DNA from: DATMRF01 sp035566435
GTDB taxonomy: Bacteria > Verrucomicrobiota > Verrucomicrobiia > Limisphaerales > UBA8199
Assembly: GCA_035566435.1 (NCBI GenBank)
Contig: DATMRF010000100.1
Span: 1-64,000, forward strand
DNA length: 64,000 bases
Reading direction: 5' to 3'
Numbering within the stretch: position 1 is the stretch's first letter; each line of letters starts with the position of its first letter. Both the position numbers and the translations under genes were made by a program. Shown piece by piece: positions 50,443 to 59,232 of this stretch. The notes beneath the pieces are model-generated. The model was not told where the DNA came from. It made no database searches and was given only the letters and a program-made list of their open reading frames with translations.

Positions 50443-50510
50443 TTGCCGCACTGTATCTGGCCGCTTTTTTTCTGGCAAACAACGACCCCAAAGACGAAAG
50501 CAGATTTTAA
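50424..50510 (+). CDS. 28-residue membrane peptide
   Basis: MCYMLIIAALYLAAFFLANNDPKDESRF: a single helix and a short charged tail. A GAAGGG ribosome site precedes the ATG, which overlaps the DedA gene's end (stop at 50440-50442). The layout (helix, then a N/D-P-rich tail) recalls the 46-residue peptide at 49652, so the two may form a pair or bind DedA. It was found by eye and is too short for usual gene finders. Confidence 0.5.
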   Translation: MCYMLIIAALYLAAFFLANNDPKDESRF

Positions 50511-50561
50511 GCGCAGGGCGTGCTGAATCAAAACTACCAACATGATCGAACTCCATTTCCT

Positions 50562-51266
50562 ATGAACACACCCCAAGTTAATATGACCACAAACCCAATT
50601 GATCTCACTATCGAACTTCTCTCCGCGAACGGATCCTCAACGGAATTTTATCAGGCCGACGAGGAACGCGTCTGCGAAACGCTCCGTTTGCTGGCGGCAC
50701 CGCAACTGTTCGCGCAGCGTCACCTGCTACTGGCCTCGCAACACTACGCCAGCATGATTCCTTGCAAGGGGATTGACATGATTCTCGCCCGCACCTCCGC
50801 GCGGACGCCTCTGAAATTCCCGCTGAATCTTCCTGTGGGCCTGTTTGACCTCGTTGAACAGCCAGGGGCTTGGCCGGACAACAAATCGGCCGCGATTGAA
50901 GATCGAATCGAGCAGGAGCACGGCCAGCCGCGCCGGCGCAGCTCGCAGGTGGAGATCCATACCCTCGGCGGTTGGACTGTCACACTGAAAGCGGTGGCGA
51001 TAATCCGCGGAAATGTTCAGGACGAGCGTCAGTTTTTTTCGCATTTGCCTGATGTGCCGACCATTCCCTTCCGCCTGGAGGAAGGTGGCTTCGGCCTCAT
51101 CAATACCGCCAACATTGTGCGGGCGACCGCTTGGCCCAAACCAGAAGCGCTTCCTGGAATTGCGCTGCCACTGGAAGTTCTGCGGTGGACTCCGTTGCGA
51201 AGCAAAAACCCGGCGAAGCTCGCAGAAGGAATTCATTCATATGCATCACTCGCTACAGTCAAATGA
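50562..51266 (+). CDS. Unknown cytoplasmic protein in the sigma-54 operon
   Basis: About 234 residues from ATG 50562 (50583 is a second candidate). No signal or membrane helix. Distinct segments: TIELLSANGSSTEFYQADEERVCETLRLLAAPQLFAQRHLLLASQHYASMIPCKGIDMILARTSART, WTVTLKAVAIIRGNVQDERQFFSHLPDVPTIPFRLEEGGFGLINTANIVRATAWP. No catalytic signature is seen. The overlap of its end with the next ATG (51241) ties it to the operon. Family not recognised. Confidence 0.6.
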   Translation: MNTPQVNMTTNPIDLTIELLSANGSSTEFYQADEERVCETLRLLAAPQLFAQRHLLLASQHYASMIPCKGIDMILARTSARTPLKFPLNLPVGLFDLVEQPGAWPDNKSAAIEDRIEQEHGQPRRRSSQVEIHTLGGWTVTLKAVAIIRGNVQDERQFFSHLPDVPTIPFRLEEGGFGLINTANIVRATAWPKPEALPGIALPLEVLRWTPLRSKNPAKLAEGIHSYASLATVK

Positions 51267-51531
51267 GGCTGCGCCCGCCGGCAACGGAAACTCAACCCTT
51301 CCGCGAAACGATGGCCAAACGCGACAGGCGTGTGCGCAGTGCCGGGCGGAAATTGTGGACGGTCACTGGTTTTGTCGCCTGCCCGGAGACAAAGAGCCAA
51401 CCTTGCTTTGTTCCCCGCCCTGCGCCCTGCGACATTTCGACCATACACACGTGGAGAGGAATGGCTCGAATCCAGAGTGGGCCTCTTACGAACACCGGCT
51501 TCACTTTTTCGTAAATGGAGAGCAGCCATGA
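51241..51531 (+). CDS. Small zinc-ribbon-like protein
   Basis: 96 residues from ATG 51241 (AGAAGGA before it, and the start lies inside the previous gene). Metal-ligand residues are Cys31-x2-Cys34, Cys45, Cys57-x3-Cys61, His65 and His68 in CAQCRAEIVDGHWFC...LLCSPPCALRHFDHTH, which resembles a zinc-ribbon or a bacterial metallothionein-like (PMT) domain. It may bind zinc and could sense redox or metals. Its stop overlaps the patatin ATG by four bases. The role in the operon is not known. Confidence 0.65.
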   Translation: MHHSLQSNEAAPAGNGNSTLPRNDGQTRQACAQCRAEIVDGHWFCRLPGDKEPTLLCSPPCALRHFDHTHVERNGSNPEWASYEHRLHFFVNGEQP

Positions 51532-52955
51532 TCCTGAAACCTGTTCCATTCCTTCTCGTGGTTCTGCTGCTCGTAAGCGGCTGCGCACATTTCCCGCGCA
51601 ACGCACCTTTGAATTCGAGCAGCGCCTCCACTGGATACCGTTTTCAAAACACCGCCTCGCCCACAAATTCTTCCGAGCTGCTCTTGATGCTCGCGTTTTC
51701 CGGCGGCGGCACCCGGGCGGCCGCTCTATCGTATGGCGTGCTGGAGGAACTCGCCCGCAGCGAAGTACGCGCCGAGGGGGAACCACACCGACTGTTGGAC
51801 GAAGTGGACTTAATTTCCTCGGTATCCGGCGGCAGCTTCACCGCGGCTTACTATGCGCTCTGGGGCGACCGCATCTTCTCGGACTTCGAATCGCAATTCC
51901 TGAAGAAAGATGTCCAAACCGGTTTGCTGCTTCGGGTGCTGTCGCCGTGGAATCAAGTCAGGCTGGCTTCGCCAAAATTCAGCCGAAGTGATCTGGCGGC
52001 GGAGTATTATGATCACCTGCTTTTCAAGGGTGCAACGTTTGCGGATTTGATGACACAGAGCAATCACCCATTCCTCAGCATCAACGCCACGGATGTCGCT
52101 TCCGGTGCGCGGTTCGAATTCACTCAGGATGAGTTTGATCTGCTGCGGTCGGACCTGTCGCAGTTTTCAATTTCCCGCGCCGTCGCGGCCTCTTCAGCGT
52201 TCCCGGTTCTTCTAACCCCGGTAGTTCTGAAAAACTATTCGGCGGAGCAATCCGTGCCCGAACCGGAATGGATCGAGTCCATACTGGACGACCCCGCGGC
52301 CTCGATCCGCATGAGATACGTGGCTTCGCAAGCGCGCTCCTATGGCGATGGACATCGGAAGTTCATCCATCTGCTCGATGGCGGACTTTCCGACAATCTC
52401 GGTTTGCGTGGCGCTCTGGACCGGGCCATCGCCCGCGAGCAGTCCGCCCAAGTCCCGAGTGTGCCACGCAGAATCCCCCGCCGCGTCGCCCTTATCGTCG
52501 TTGATGCGCACACGGACAAAGATTACGGCTGGGATTCCAAAGAACACACGCGTGGTCTGGGAGCGCTGCTCGGCTCCGTTGGCCAGGCTGCTGTGAGCCA
52601 TTATTCCTTCGAAACCGTCGAATTGTTGCGAGAAGTCATGGCGCGTCTGGCTCGCGACCACACCGGCTCGGGCGATTCCGCGCCGCTTGAAATCTCCACC
52701 TACGTCATCGAGCTGCGTTTCACTCAATTGGCCGATGAGTCCGACCGCCGCTTCTTTAACTCCGTGCCCACGTCGCTTCAGCTTCCGTCGAAGACGGTGG
52801 ACCGTTTGCGCCAGTTGGCCGCCCGCCAGCTTGCCGACAACGTGGAGTTTAGACGATTGGTCCGCGACCTCGGAGCTTCCCCGGGCAAATCAAATTCCGT
52901 AGCCCGCCCCTCCGTTGCAGCCGCGAAAGATGCAACACAAATGGCAAATCCATGA
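51528..52955 (+). CDS. Patatin-like phospholipase lipoprotein
   Basis: 475 residues from ATG 51528. A lipoprotein signal (VLLLVSGC lipobox) leads to the patatin fold: AFSGGGTRAAALSYGVLEEL (oxyanion GGGxR), SSVSGGSFTAAYYALWGD (GxSxG nucleophile) and LLDGGLSDNLGLRGALD (D of the Ser-Asp dyad). This is a phospholipase A-type enzyme on the outer side of a membrane. Its end overlaps the glycogen phosphorylase ATG (ATGA), so it is coupled to glycogen use. Confidence 0.87.
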   Translation: MILKPVPFLLVVLLLVSGCAHFPRNAPLNSSSASTGYRFQNTASPTNSSELLLMLAFSGGGTRAAALSYGVLEELARSEVRAEGEPHRLLDEVDLISSVSGGSFTAAYYALWGDRIFSDFESQFLKKDVQTGLLLRVLSPWNQVRLASPKFSRSDLAAEYYDHLLFKGATFADLMTQSNHPFLSINATDVASGARFEFTQDEFDLLRSDLSQFSISRAVAASSAFPVLLTPVVLKNYSAEQSVPEPEWIESILDDPAASIRMRYVASQARSYGDGHRKFIHLLDGGLSDNLGLRGALDRAIAREQSAQVPSVPRRIPRRVALIVVDAHTDKDYGWDSKEHTRGLGALLGSVGQAAVSHYSFETVELLREVMARLARDHTGSGDSAPLEISTYVIELRFTQLADESDRRFFNSVPTSLQLPSKTVDRLRQLAARQLADNVEFRRLVRDLGASPGKSNSVARPSVAAAKDATQMANP

Positions 52956-55438
52956 ATACCACACTTAAGACAAACAGACCTAAAACAGAACAATCTCTCC
53001 TCGCGCGTTACGACTGCGGGCCGGTTAAATTATCCGGTGACTCCAATGCTCTTTATGAGCGGCACGTCACGTTCGACCAGGTCGTTGCGGAAACGGAAAC
53101 TACCGACCGCGACAAGTTCGAAGCCATCGCGCGTTCCGTGCGCGACGTGCTTTCGCAACGCTGGATCAAAACCGAGCAGACCTGCCAGCAGCGCAATGCC
53201 AAGCGCGTTTACTACCTCTCCATGGAATTTCTGCTCGGTCGCGCCCTGGCCAACAATATCTCCAATCTCCAACTTGACCCGGATGCGCAACAGTTTGCCA
53301 AACATTACCAACTTGATCCGCTCCAGATCATCGAGCAAGAACCGGATGCCGGCCTCGGCAACGGCGGCTTGGGCCGGTTGGCGGCGTGCTTTCTCGACTC
53401 GATGGCGACCCTCGGCCTTGCCGGCATGGGCTATGGTTTGCGCTACGACTACGGCATTTTCCGGCAAAGCATCCGCGACGGCTGGCAGGCCGAACAGCCC
53501 GACCACTGGCTCGCCCGGCCCGATCCGTGGGAAGTGGCGCGGCCCAACGAGGCCGTCGAAGTGAAGCTCAATGTGTCGTTCGAGATTCGCAACGGCGCGT
53601 TGAGCGTCGTACAAGGCCGCCCCTCTTCGCTCATCGGCGTTCCGTATGACCGGCCCGTGGTCGCCTACGGCGGCAAAACCATCAACACGCTGCGCCTGTG
53701 GGCGGCCAAAGCGCCCCATGACTTTGACTTCGCCCAATTCAGCAGCGGCGATTTCGTCGGCGCGCTGGCCGAAACCCTCACCGCTGAAACCTTCACGCGC
53801 GTGTTGTATCCCGACGATCACACGACGCAAGGCAAAGGTTTGCGATTCTTCCAGGAATACTTTCTCGTCGCCTGCTCGCTGGCCGACCTTGTCCGTCGCC
53901 TCCGCGCTGCCGGCAATGATTGGTCCGCGCTGCCCGATAAGGTCGCCATCCAACTCAACGACACGCACCCGACGCTGGCCGTGCCGGAGTTGATGCGGCT
54001 GCTCTTGGATGAGGCGAAATTGAGCTGGTCCGATGCCTGGTCTCTCACCCAGCGCACGCTGGCTTACACGAATCACACGCTGTTGCCGGAAGCGCTGGAG
54101 AAGTGGCCGGTGCAGTGGTTTCAGGATTTGCTGCCGCGTCAGCTCGAAATCCTTTACGAAATCAACCGCCGCTTTCTCGACGATGTGCGCCTGCGGTATC
54201 CCGGGGACGAAGGCCGCATCGCGCGCGTCAGCCTCATCGAAGAAGGCCCACACCGGCAGGTTCGCATGGCACACTTGGCCATTGTCGGCTCGCACAGCAT
54301 CAACGGCGTCGCCGCGTTGCATTCGGAACTGCTCAAACACCGAGTCGTGCCGGATTTCGCGGCCATGTTCCCCGAGCGATTCAACAATAAAACCAACGGC
54401 GTCACGCCGCGCCGCTGGTTGTTGTTGGCCAACCCGTCGCTCGCAGCGGTCATCACCGACGCGATTGGCGATGGCTGGATCACCGACCTCGCGCAGTTGG
54501 AAAAACTGAAACCGCTCGCCGCCGACAGCGCGTTTTGCGCTGCGGTCCGCAAAGCGAAGCGGGACGCGAAGACGCGGTTCATCCAGTGGCTGGGGTTGCC
54601 GGGTATTGATCCCGACAGCATTTATGACACGCAAATCAAACGCATCCACGAATACAAACGGCAACTCCTGAACGCGCTCCACGTCGTCTTGCTCTGCAAT
54701 CGTTTGCGCGAAAACCCGCAGCTTGGCGTTCCGCCACGCACCTTCTTCTTCGCCGGCAAGGCCGCGCCCGCCTATCACTTCGCCAAGCTCGTCGTCAAAC
54801 TCATCAACAACCTCGCCCGCACGCTCGACGACGATCCCGCAACCAAGGGTCGGCTCAAGGTTGTGTTCGTGCCGGACTACCGTGTCTCGGTCGCGGAATA
54901 CCTCATCCCGGCAAGCGATGTTTCCGAGCAAATCTCGACCGCGGGCTACGAAGCCAGCGGCACGAGCAACATGAAATTCATGATGAACGGCGCGCTGACC
55001 ATCGGCACGCGCGACGGCGCGACCATCGAAATGGCTGAAGCTGCCGGCGAAGAGAACTTTTTTCTATTCGGCCTGACCGCGGAACAGGTCGAGGGCAGCC
55101 GCGGCTGGTATGATCCGCGCTGGCACTACAAGAATGAACCGGAAACGCGTGCAGCACTCGACTTGATCGCCAGCAATCATTTCAGCCGAAACGAACCCGG
55201 CATCTTCACGCCCATCCTCGATGCGTTGCTGCACCACGGCGATCACTACCGGCATCTGGCCGACCTCGCCAGTTACGCTCAGGCGCAACAAAGCCTCGGT
55301 GAATTGTTCACCGACCCGGAGGCATGGACGAGCAAAGTGATCCTGAACATCGCCGCGTCCGGCAGGTTCTCCAGCGACCGCACCATTGCCGAGTATGCCA
55401 AAGAGATTTGGCACGCCGAACCATTTTTGACCGAATGA
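52952..55438 (+). CDS. glgP: Glycogen/starch phosphorylase
   Basis: 828 residues, full length. It has the phosphorylase text NLTQKRVYYLSMEFLLGRALANNISNL-type start (RVYYLSMEFLLGR), DAGLGNGGLGRLAACFLDSMA, VAIQLNDTHPTLAVPELMRLLLDE, EKWPVQWFQDLLPRQLEI, and near residue 674 the PLP-lysine motif ASGTSNMKFMMNGALTIGT. It releases glucose-1-phosphate from glycogen. The ATG overlaps the patatin stop and the stop overlaps the PFK start, so three genes form a tight coupling. Confidence 0.93.
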   Translation: MNTTLKTNRPKTEQSLLARYDCGPVKLSGDSNALYERHVTFDQVVAETETTDRDKFEAIARSVRDVLSQRWIKTEQTCQQRNAKRVYYLSMEFLLGRALANNISNLQLDPDAQQFAKHYQLDPLQIIEQEPDAGLGNGGLGRLAACFLDSMATLGLAGMGYGLRYDYGIFRQSIRDGWQAEQPDHWLARPDPWEVARPNEAVEVKLNVSFEIRNGALSVVQGRPSSLIGVPYDRPVVAYGGKTINTLRLWAAKAPHDFDFAQFSSGDFVGALAETLTAETFTRVLYPDDHTTQGKGLRFFQEYFLVACSLADLVRRLRAAGNDWSALPDKVAIQLNDTHPTLAVPELMRLLLDEAKLSWSDAWSLTQRTLAYTNHTLLPEALEKWPVQWFQDLLPRQLEILYEINRRFLDDVRLRYPGDEGRIARVSLIEEGPHRQVRMAHLAIVGSHSINGVAALHSELLKHRVVPDFAAMFPERFNNKTNGVTPRRWLLLANPSLAAVITDAIGDGWITDLAQLEKLKPLAADSAFCAAVRKAKRDAKTRFIQWLGLPGIDPDSIYDTQIKRIHEYKRQLLNALHVVLLCNRLRENPQLGVPPRTFFFAGKAAPAYHFAKLVVKLINNLARTLDDDPATKGRLKVVFVPDYRVSVAEYLIPASDVSEQISTAGYEASGTSNMKFMMNGALTIGTRDGATIEMAEAAGEENFFLFGLTAEQVEGSRGWYDPRWHYKNEPETRAALDLIASNHFSRNEPGIFTPILDALLHHGDHYRHLADLASYAQAQQSLGELFTDPEAWTSKVILNIAASGRFSSDRTIAEYAKEIWHAEPFLTE

Positions 55439-56562
55439 CCATGAACAAAACTAGGAACACCTTCAAACGAATCGCCATCAACACCGGCGGCGGTGACGCG
55501 CCGGGATTGAATGCTGTCATCCATGCAGTCGTCCATGCCGCGCACCCTCACGGTTGGGAAATCCACGGCATCCGCGACGGATTCGATGGATTGCTCCATC
55601 CCGAAAACTATCCCGATGGCGGAATGATGAAACTGACGCGCCCGCTCGTTCGCAACATCGCGCACCTCGGCGGCACCATTCTGGGCACGAGCAATCACGG
55701 CAACCCCTTTAAGACGCATGTGCCGCAGGCGGATGGTTCGTTCATGGAAATTGACCGCAGCCATGAAGTGTTGCGCCGTTTCCGGGAACGCCGGCTCGAC
55801 GCGCTCATTGCCGTCGGCGGCGACGGGTCGCTCAACATCGCACGCGACCTGAACAAAAAGGGACTGCGCGTCATCGGCGTGCCGAAGACGATTGACAACG
55901 ATCTGGAATGCACGATGACCACGTTCGGCTTCGACAGCGCGGTGAAGTTTGCCACCGAGTGCATTGACCGCTTGCATTTCACCGCCGAATCGCACCGGCG
56001 GGTGATGGTGGTTGAAGTGATGGGGCGGTATGCAGGGTGGCTTCCGCTGCATGCCGGCATCGCCGGCCGAGCGGATGCGATTCTGATCCCGGAAATCCCG
56101 TATGACATCGCCAAAGTTGCCGCGCACATCAAACGCAGGACAGCGGGCTACAGGCGGCAATACTCCATCGTCGTGGTGGCCGAGGGCGCGAAGCCGATCG
56201 GCGGCGGGGTGACACTGAAAGAAGCGGCAAGTGCCTGGCACGTCGAACGGCTCGGTGGGGTGGGCGAGATTGTGGCCGGTCAGTTGCAGGAATTGACTGG
56301 GAAGGAAACGCGCACGGTGGTGCTTGGTCACCTGTTGCGCGGCGGCCAGCCAACGTCGCTCGACCGGTCACTCGGATTGATCTTCGGCGCGGCAGCGGTG
56401 CGCGCTTTGGTTGAAGGTCACGACGGCGTGATGGTCGCCGTCAACCCGCCACGACTTGAATACGTTCCGCTGAGGGTGGCGACCGCAACGCTCAAGCTCG
56501 TTGCTGCTGACGATTACGGCATGATAACCGCGCGCACACTGGACGTTTCATTTGGGGATTGA
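55435..56562 (+). CDS. pfkA: 6-phosphofructokinase
   Basis: 375 residues from ATG 55435 overlapping the glgP stop (a second ATG is at 55441). RIAINTGGGDAPGLNAVIHAVVHAA, IRDGFDGLL, VGGDGSLNIARDLNKKGLRVIGVPKTIDNDLECTMTTFGFDSAV and VVEVMGRYAGWLPLHAGIAGRADAILIPEIPYD. The GGDGS matches ATP-using PFK while PKTIDND carries the Lys often seen in PPi-using or mixed-donor forms, so the phosphoryl donor is uncertain. It sends glycogen-derived hexose phosphate into glycolysis, last in the operon. Confidence 0.9.
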   Translation: MTMNKTRNTFKRIAINTGGGDAPGLNAVIHAVVHAAHPHGWEIHGIRDGFDGLLHPENYPDGGMMKLTRPLVRNIAHLGGTILGTSNHGNPFKTHVPQADGSFMEIDRSHEVLRRFRERRLDALIAVGGDGSLNIARDLNKKGLRVIGVPKTIDNDLECTMTTFGFDSAVKFATECIDRLHFTAESHRRVMVVEVMGRYAGWLPLHAGIAGRADAILIPEIPYDIAKVAAHIKRRTAGYRRQYSIVVVAEGAKPIGGGVTLKEAASAWHVERLGGVGEIVAGQLQELTGKETRTVVLGHLLRGGQPTSLDRSLGLIFGAAAVRALVEGHDGVMVAVNPPRLEYVPLRVATATLKLVAADDYGMITARTLDVSFGD

Positions 56563-57173
56563 CCCAAAAACTTTCGAGCCGGTCTGCCAGCCTCAGGAAA
56601 CCCGGCCGGGATGGCACCAAGAAGAGGGATGTCCACGATACGGCGGCGCAGCTTCCCGGGACCTCTCTGTTTTTCTGCACAGGGGGCAAGACTAATTCCC
56701 AGACCAGATGATCCTCCCTCTGGTTTGAGACTCTTGAACGTGCACCAAAACGTGCACCAAAATGGTTAAAACCGGTTAAGACTGGTATGGAATGGTGTGG
56801 CTTGTTTCCTGGGAAAAACGTGAGAAAATGTCCGTAGATATGGGCGGAATCGAGCGATTCCGACCCTAGCCTAATCACGAGTCCCACGATCGATATTACC
56901 GCGACCCGGTTTCCAACTTTATTGCTTGTGAGCCGTTTTGAATGACATTGTTATCAGTGACTTAAGATAGGTTTCAGTTTCCAACTCTATTGCGCGAGTA
57001 CAGTGCCGCAGTCTGGGCAGGTTGGAATCGATTCGTCGTTCTCTTTCCCGCAATAGCCGCACCTGATGGTGGTCATGGTGTTGGAACCCTTATAGCCGAT
57101 AGCTGGCAGCCAGGTGCAGTCGCCACAAATGCGGCGAAGAAGTTTGCCGTCAACGGTTTGACGTTCGAACTTC
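56563..57173. other. Gene-free gap with short direct repeats
   Basis: 611 bases with no credible gene. It has a near-tandem GTGCACCAAAA, a palindrome CGGAATCG-AG-CGATTCCG at 56845-56862 flanked by short G and C runs (candidate terminator), and TTTCCAACTTTATTGC near 56910 repeated with one change near 56978. No tRNA or phage integrase was found. Confidence 0.45.
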
Positions 57174-58463
57174 TCACACCCGTGGCTCCCATCCGCGGCG
57201 GTAGTGGCGAGTCGTCAACAGGGTCGCGGCGGAGTCGCCCGGGAGCTTTCGCGTTTTGGGATCGAAATTGACCGTGCGGCCAGTGCGCCAGGCGATGTTG
57301 CCGAGATGGCAGAGCAGGGTGGCCTTCTGGCCTTCCTCGATCTCCGCTCGCAACGCTTTGCCCTCGCGGATGCCGTCGATGAAATTGGCGAAGTGCAGGA
57401 CATCATCGGAGGTGCCTTTGATCTCACGGACGAGCTTCTGGTTCAGGTCGTAGATTTTGCAGTTGTTGCCGGCGATTGCCATAGAGCCTTTCTCGCCATA
57501 GAAATTCACACCGAAGGACGCGCCCTCAAAACCGCGCGGGTCACAGCTTTGGCCTTCCCAGACGATGCCTTTGTCGCCGAAATCAAAAGTGGCGGTGGTA
57601 GTATCCGGCGTCTGCCAGTCATCCTGGTAGCGATACCGATTCCCGCCGCAGGTCACGCGTTTCGGAGCGTCCACTTGCAGTCCCCACCGGGCCAGGTCAA
57701 GCGAATGGACGCCGTTATTGCCGAGCTCGCCGGTGCCCCAGTTCCAGAACCAGTGCCAGTTGTAGTGGACGATGTTGTCGCGGTAAGGTTCATCCGGCGC
57801 GGGTCCCTGCCACAGCGACCAATCCAGCCAGTCCGGGACCGGCACAGGTTTGCCGCGGCCGATCGAGGCACGATGATTCGTGTACCAGCCGCGCGCGAAG
57901 GAGACGACGCCGAGTTCACTGGCGTGCAGCGCTTCGATGGCCTCGATCACCCACGGCCAGCTGCGCCGCTGGTTGCCCATTTGCACCACCCGCTTGTGCC
58001 TGCGGGCCGCCGCGACCAGCAGCTCGCTTTCGCGCAGGTTGTGACTCCCGGGTTTCTCGACGTAAACGTGTTTACCGGCGATGCAGGCAAGAATCGCCGC
58101 CGGAGCGTGCCAGTGGTCCGGCATGGCGATTGAAACCGCATCGAGACGTGGGTCCTCGAGCATTCGCCGCAGGTCCGTGATGCCCCGGGGCGTCCTTTGC
58201 TGCCTGCGAGACACGGCGGCGAGGCCTTTGTCCACCACGCGTTTATCCACGTCGCACACATAGGCGATTTCGGCATTGGGATTTGCGAGGTAACCGGCGA
58301 TGTGGTCCATGCCGCGGTTATTGCAGCCGATAATGCCCACCAGGACTTTCTCATTCGGGCCCGGCCCGGCGCGCAGCGACAAAGGACCGCCGAGGACTCC
58401 GACCCCCGCGGTGAGCACAGAGGCTTGCTTGAGAAAATCGCGTCGATGGATTGGGTTGCTCAT
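57174..58463 (-). CDS. Gfo/Idh/MocA family oxidoreductase, Tat-exported
   Basis: 429 residues from ATG 58463. A twin-arginine signal (HRRDFLKQASVLTAGVGVLGGPLSLRA) is followed by VLVGIIGCNNRGMDHIAGYL (NAD site), MPDHWHAPAAILACIAGKHVYVEKPGSHNLRESELL (EKP catalytic motif) and GELGNNGVHSLDLARWGL. Such enzymes oxidise or reduce sugars or inositol derivatives, and exported forms are very common in Verrucomicrobiota and Planctomycetes. The substrate is unknown. An upstream in-frame codon at 58541 would precede the Tat signal. Confidence 0.9.
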   Translation of the reverse strand: MSNPIHRRDFLKQASVLTAGVGVLGGPLSLRAGPGPNEKVLVGIIGCNNRGMDHIAGYLANPNAEIAYVCDVDKRVVDKGLAAVSRRQQRTPRGITDLRRMLEDPRLDAVSIAMPDHWHAPAAILACIAGKHVYVEKPGSHNLRESELLVAAARRHKRVVQMGNQRRSWPWVIEAIEALHASELGVVSFARGWYTNHRASIGRGKPVPVPDWLDWSLWQGPAPDEPYRDNIVHYNWHWFWNWGTGELGNNGVHSLDLARWGLQVDAPKRVTCGGNRYRYQDDWQTPDTTTATFDFGDKGIVWEGQSCDPRGFEGASFGVNFYGEKGSMAIAGNNCKIYDLNQKLVREIKGTSDDVLHFANFIDGIREGKALRAEIEEGQKATLLCHLGNIAWRTGRTVNFDPKTRKLPGDSAATLLTTRHYRRGWEPRV

Positions 58464-58613
58464 GCACTTATGAAACGGCGCTACGACGCTCCTGGCAAGC
58501 AAACTTACCTTTGAACGTGCCGCGGGCGAAGTAAATCCCACGCCGCAAAGAAGAGGCGGTTCTCGTCGCTCTGCTTTGAGCTCGTTGTGGCCTTTTGTGG
58601 CGACGAACCCGGC

Positions 58614-58946
58614 TCAGATCCCCAGATTCGAAAGTGTGTTGCTGATCGCGTTGACGATGCGCACCAGTCGCGGATGAGATTTGTCGAGCTCTCGAACCGA
58701 GGAGCTCAAGCCTTCCAGCGAAAGCCGCAGCAAGTGAGGGTTCTGCTCGGCGCGGGTCGCCTCATGCGCCGAGACTTCGGCAAAGCCTGCAATGCTCTGG
58801 GCCTGCTCCCCATGCGTCTTAGACAGTTCTCCAACTTCAGATTTCAGCGTGCCCAGTAACTGCAGCAATTCACGGCGCCGGTCATCGTTTATCGTATCGG
58901 CGCCTTGAATTTTGGCTTCGATCTTTCCCAGTGTGTCCTCGATCAT
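58614..58946 (-). CDS. DUF4404-like small protein
   Basis: 110 residues from ATG 58946: MIEDTLGKIEAKIQGADTINDDRRRELLQLLGTLKSEVGELSKTHGEQAQSIAGF, then a second helical stretch ending in LDKSHPRLVRIVNAISNTLSNLGI. This is the all-helical pattern of DUF4404. Function unknown. Longer in-frame text upstream (to 59117) is not family-like and overlaps a palindrome. Confidence 0.65.
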   Translation of the reverse strand: MIEDTLGKIEAKIQGADTINDDRRRELLQLLGTLKSEVGELSKTHGEQAQSIAGFAEVSAHEATRAEQNPHLLRLSLEGLSSSVRELDKSHPRLVRIVNAISNTLSNLGI

Positions 58947-59064
58947 TTCGGTTCTCCTGATTGCTGCGTCAGGATAGCGGGTAGCAACGGAATGGGCAAG
59001 GCGATGTTGGCCGCAGTGCGGGAGTCGGTTCACGCCGGGGCCCGCTGGTGAGTTTAATCCGACA

Positions 59065-59156
59065 GCGGCAGAAGATAGCCGCACTCCAAAACCCTCGGGC
59101 GCGCGTGCGCTCTGCAAAAGGCGCTTGCGTTTTGGAGTGCGGCTGTCCTCTGCCGC
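59065..59156. repeat. Dispersed extragenic palindrome, 27-base arms
   Basis: GCGGCAGA-AGATAGCCGC-ACTCCAAAA (59065-59091) and its reverse complement at 59130-59156 match at 25 of 27. The 38-base centre is GC-rich. The words CAGCCGCACTCCAAAA and GCGGCAGAGGA recur widely in Verrucomicrobiota genomes in my experience, which I could not check here. It is intergenic, before tmk and DUF4404. Confidence 0.65.
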
Positions 59157-59232
59157 TTTACCAGTCTTCCTGATCGATGACCACTGAGCTGAACTGCGGT
59201 TTATGACAATTACGGTCCCGGACCAAGCGCAG

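Noticed and set aside
53030..54931. 633-codon minus-strand frame opposite glycogen phosphorylase
   Set aside because: It is a codon-bias shadow of the real gene; the plus-strand protein is a full-length phosphorylase.
56563..57173. Possible attachment site or integrase remnant
   Set aside because: Short direct repeats are present, but no tRNA end, integrase or phage gene. Kept only as a gene-free region.
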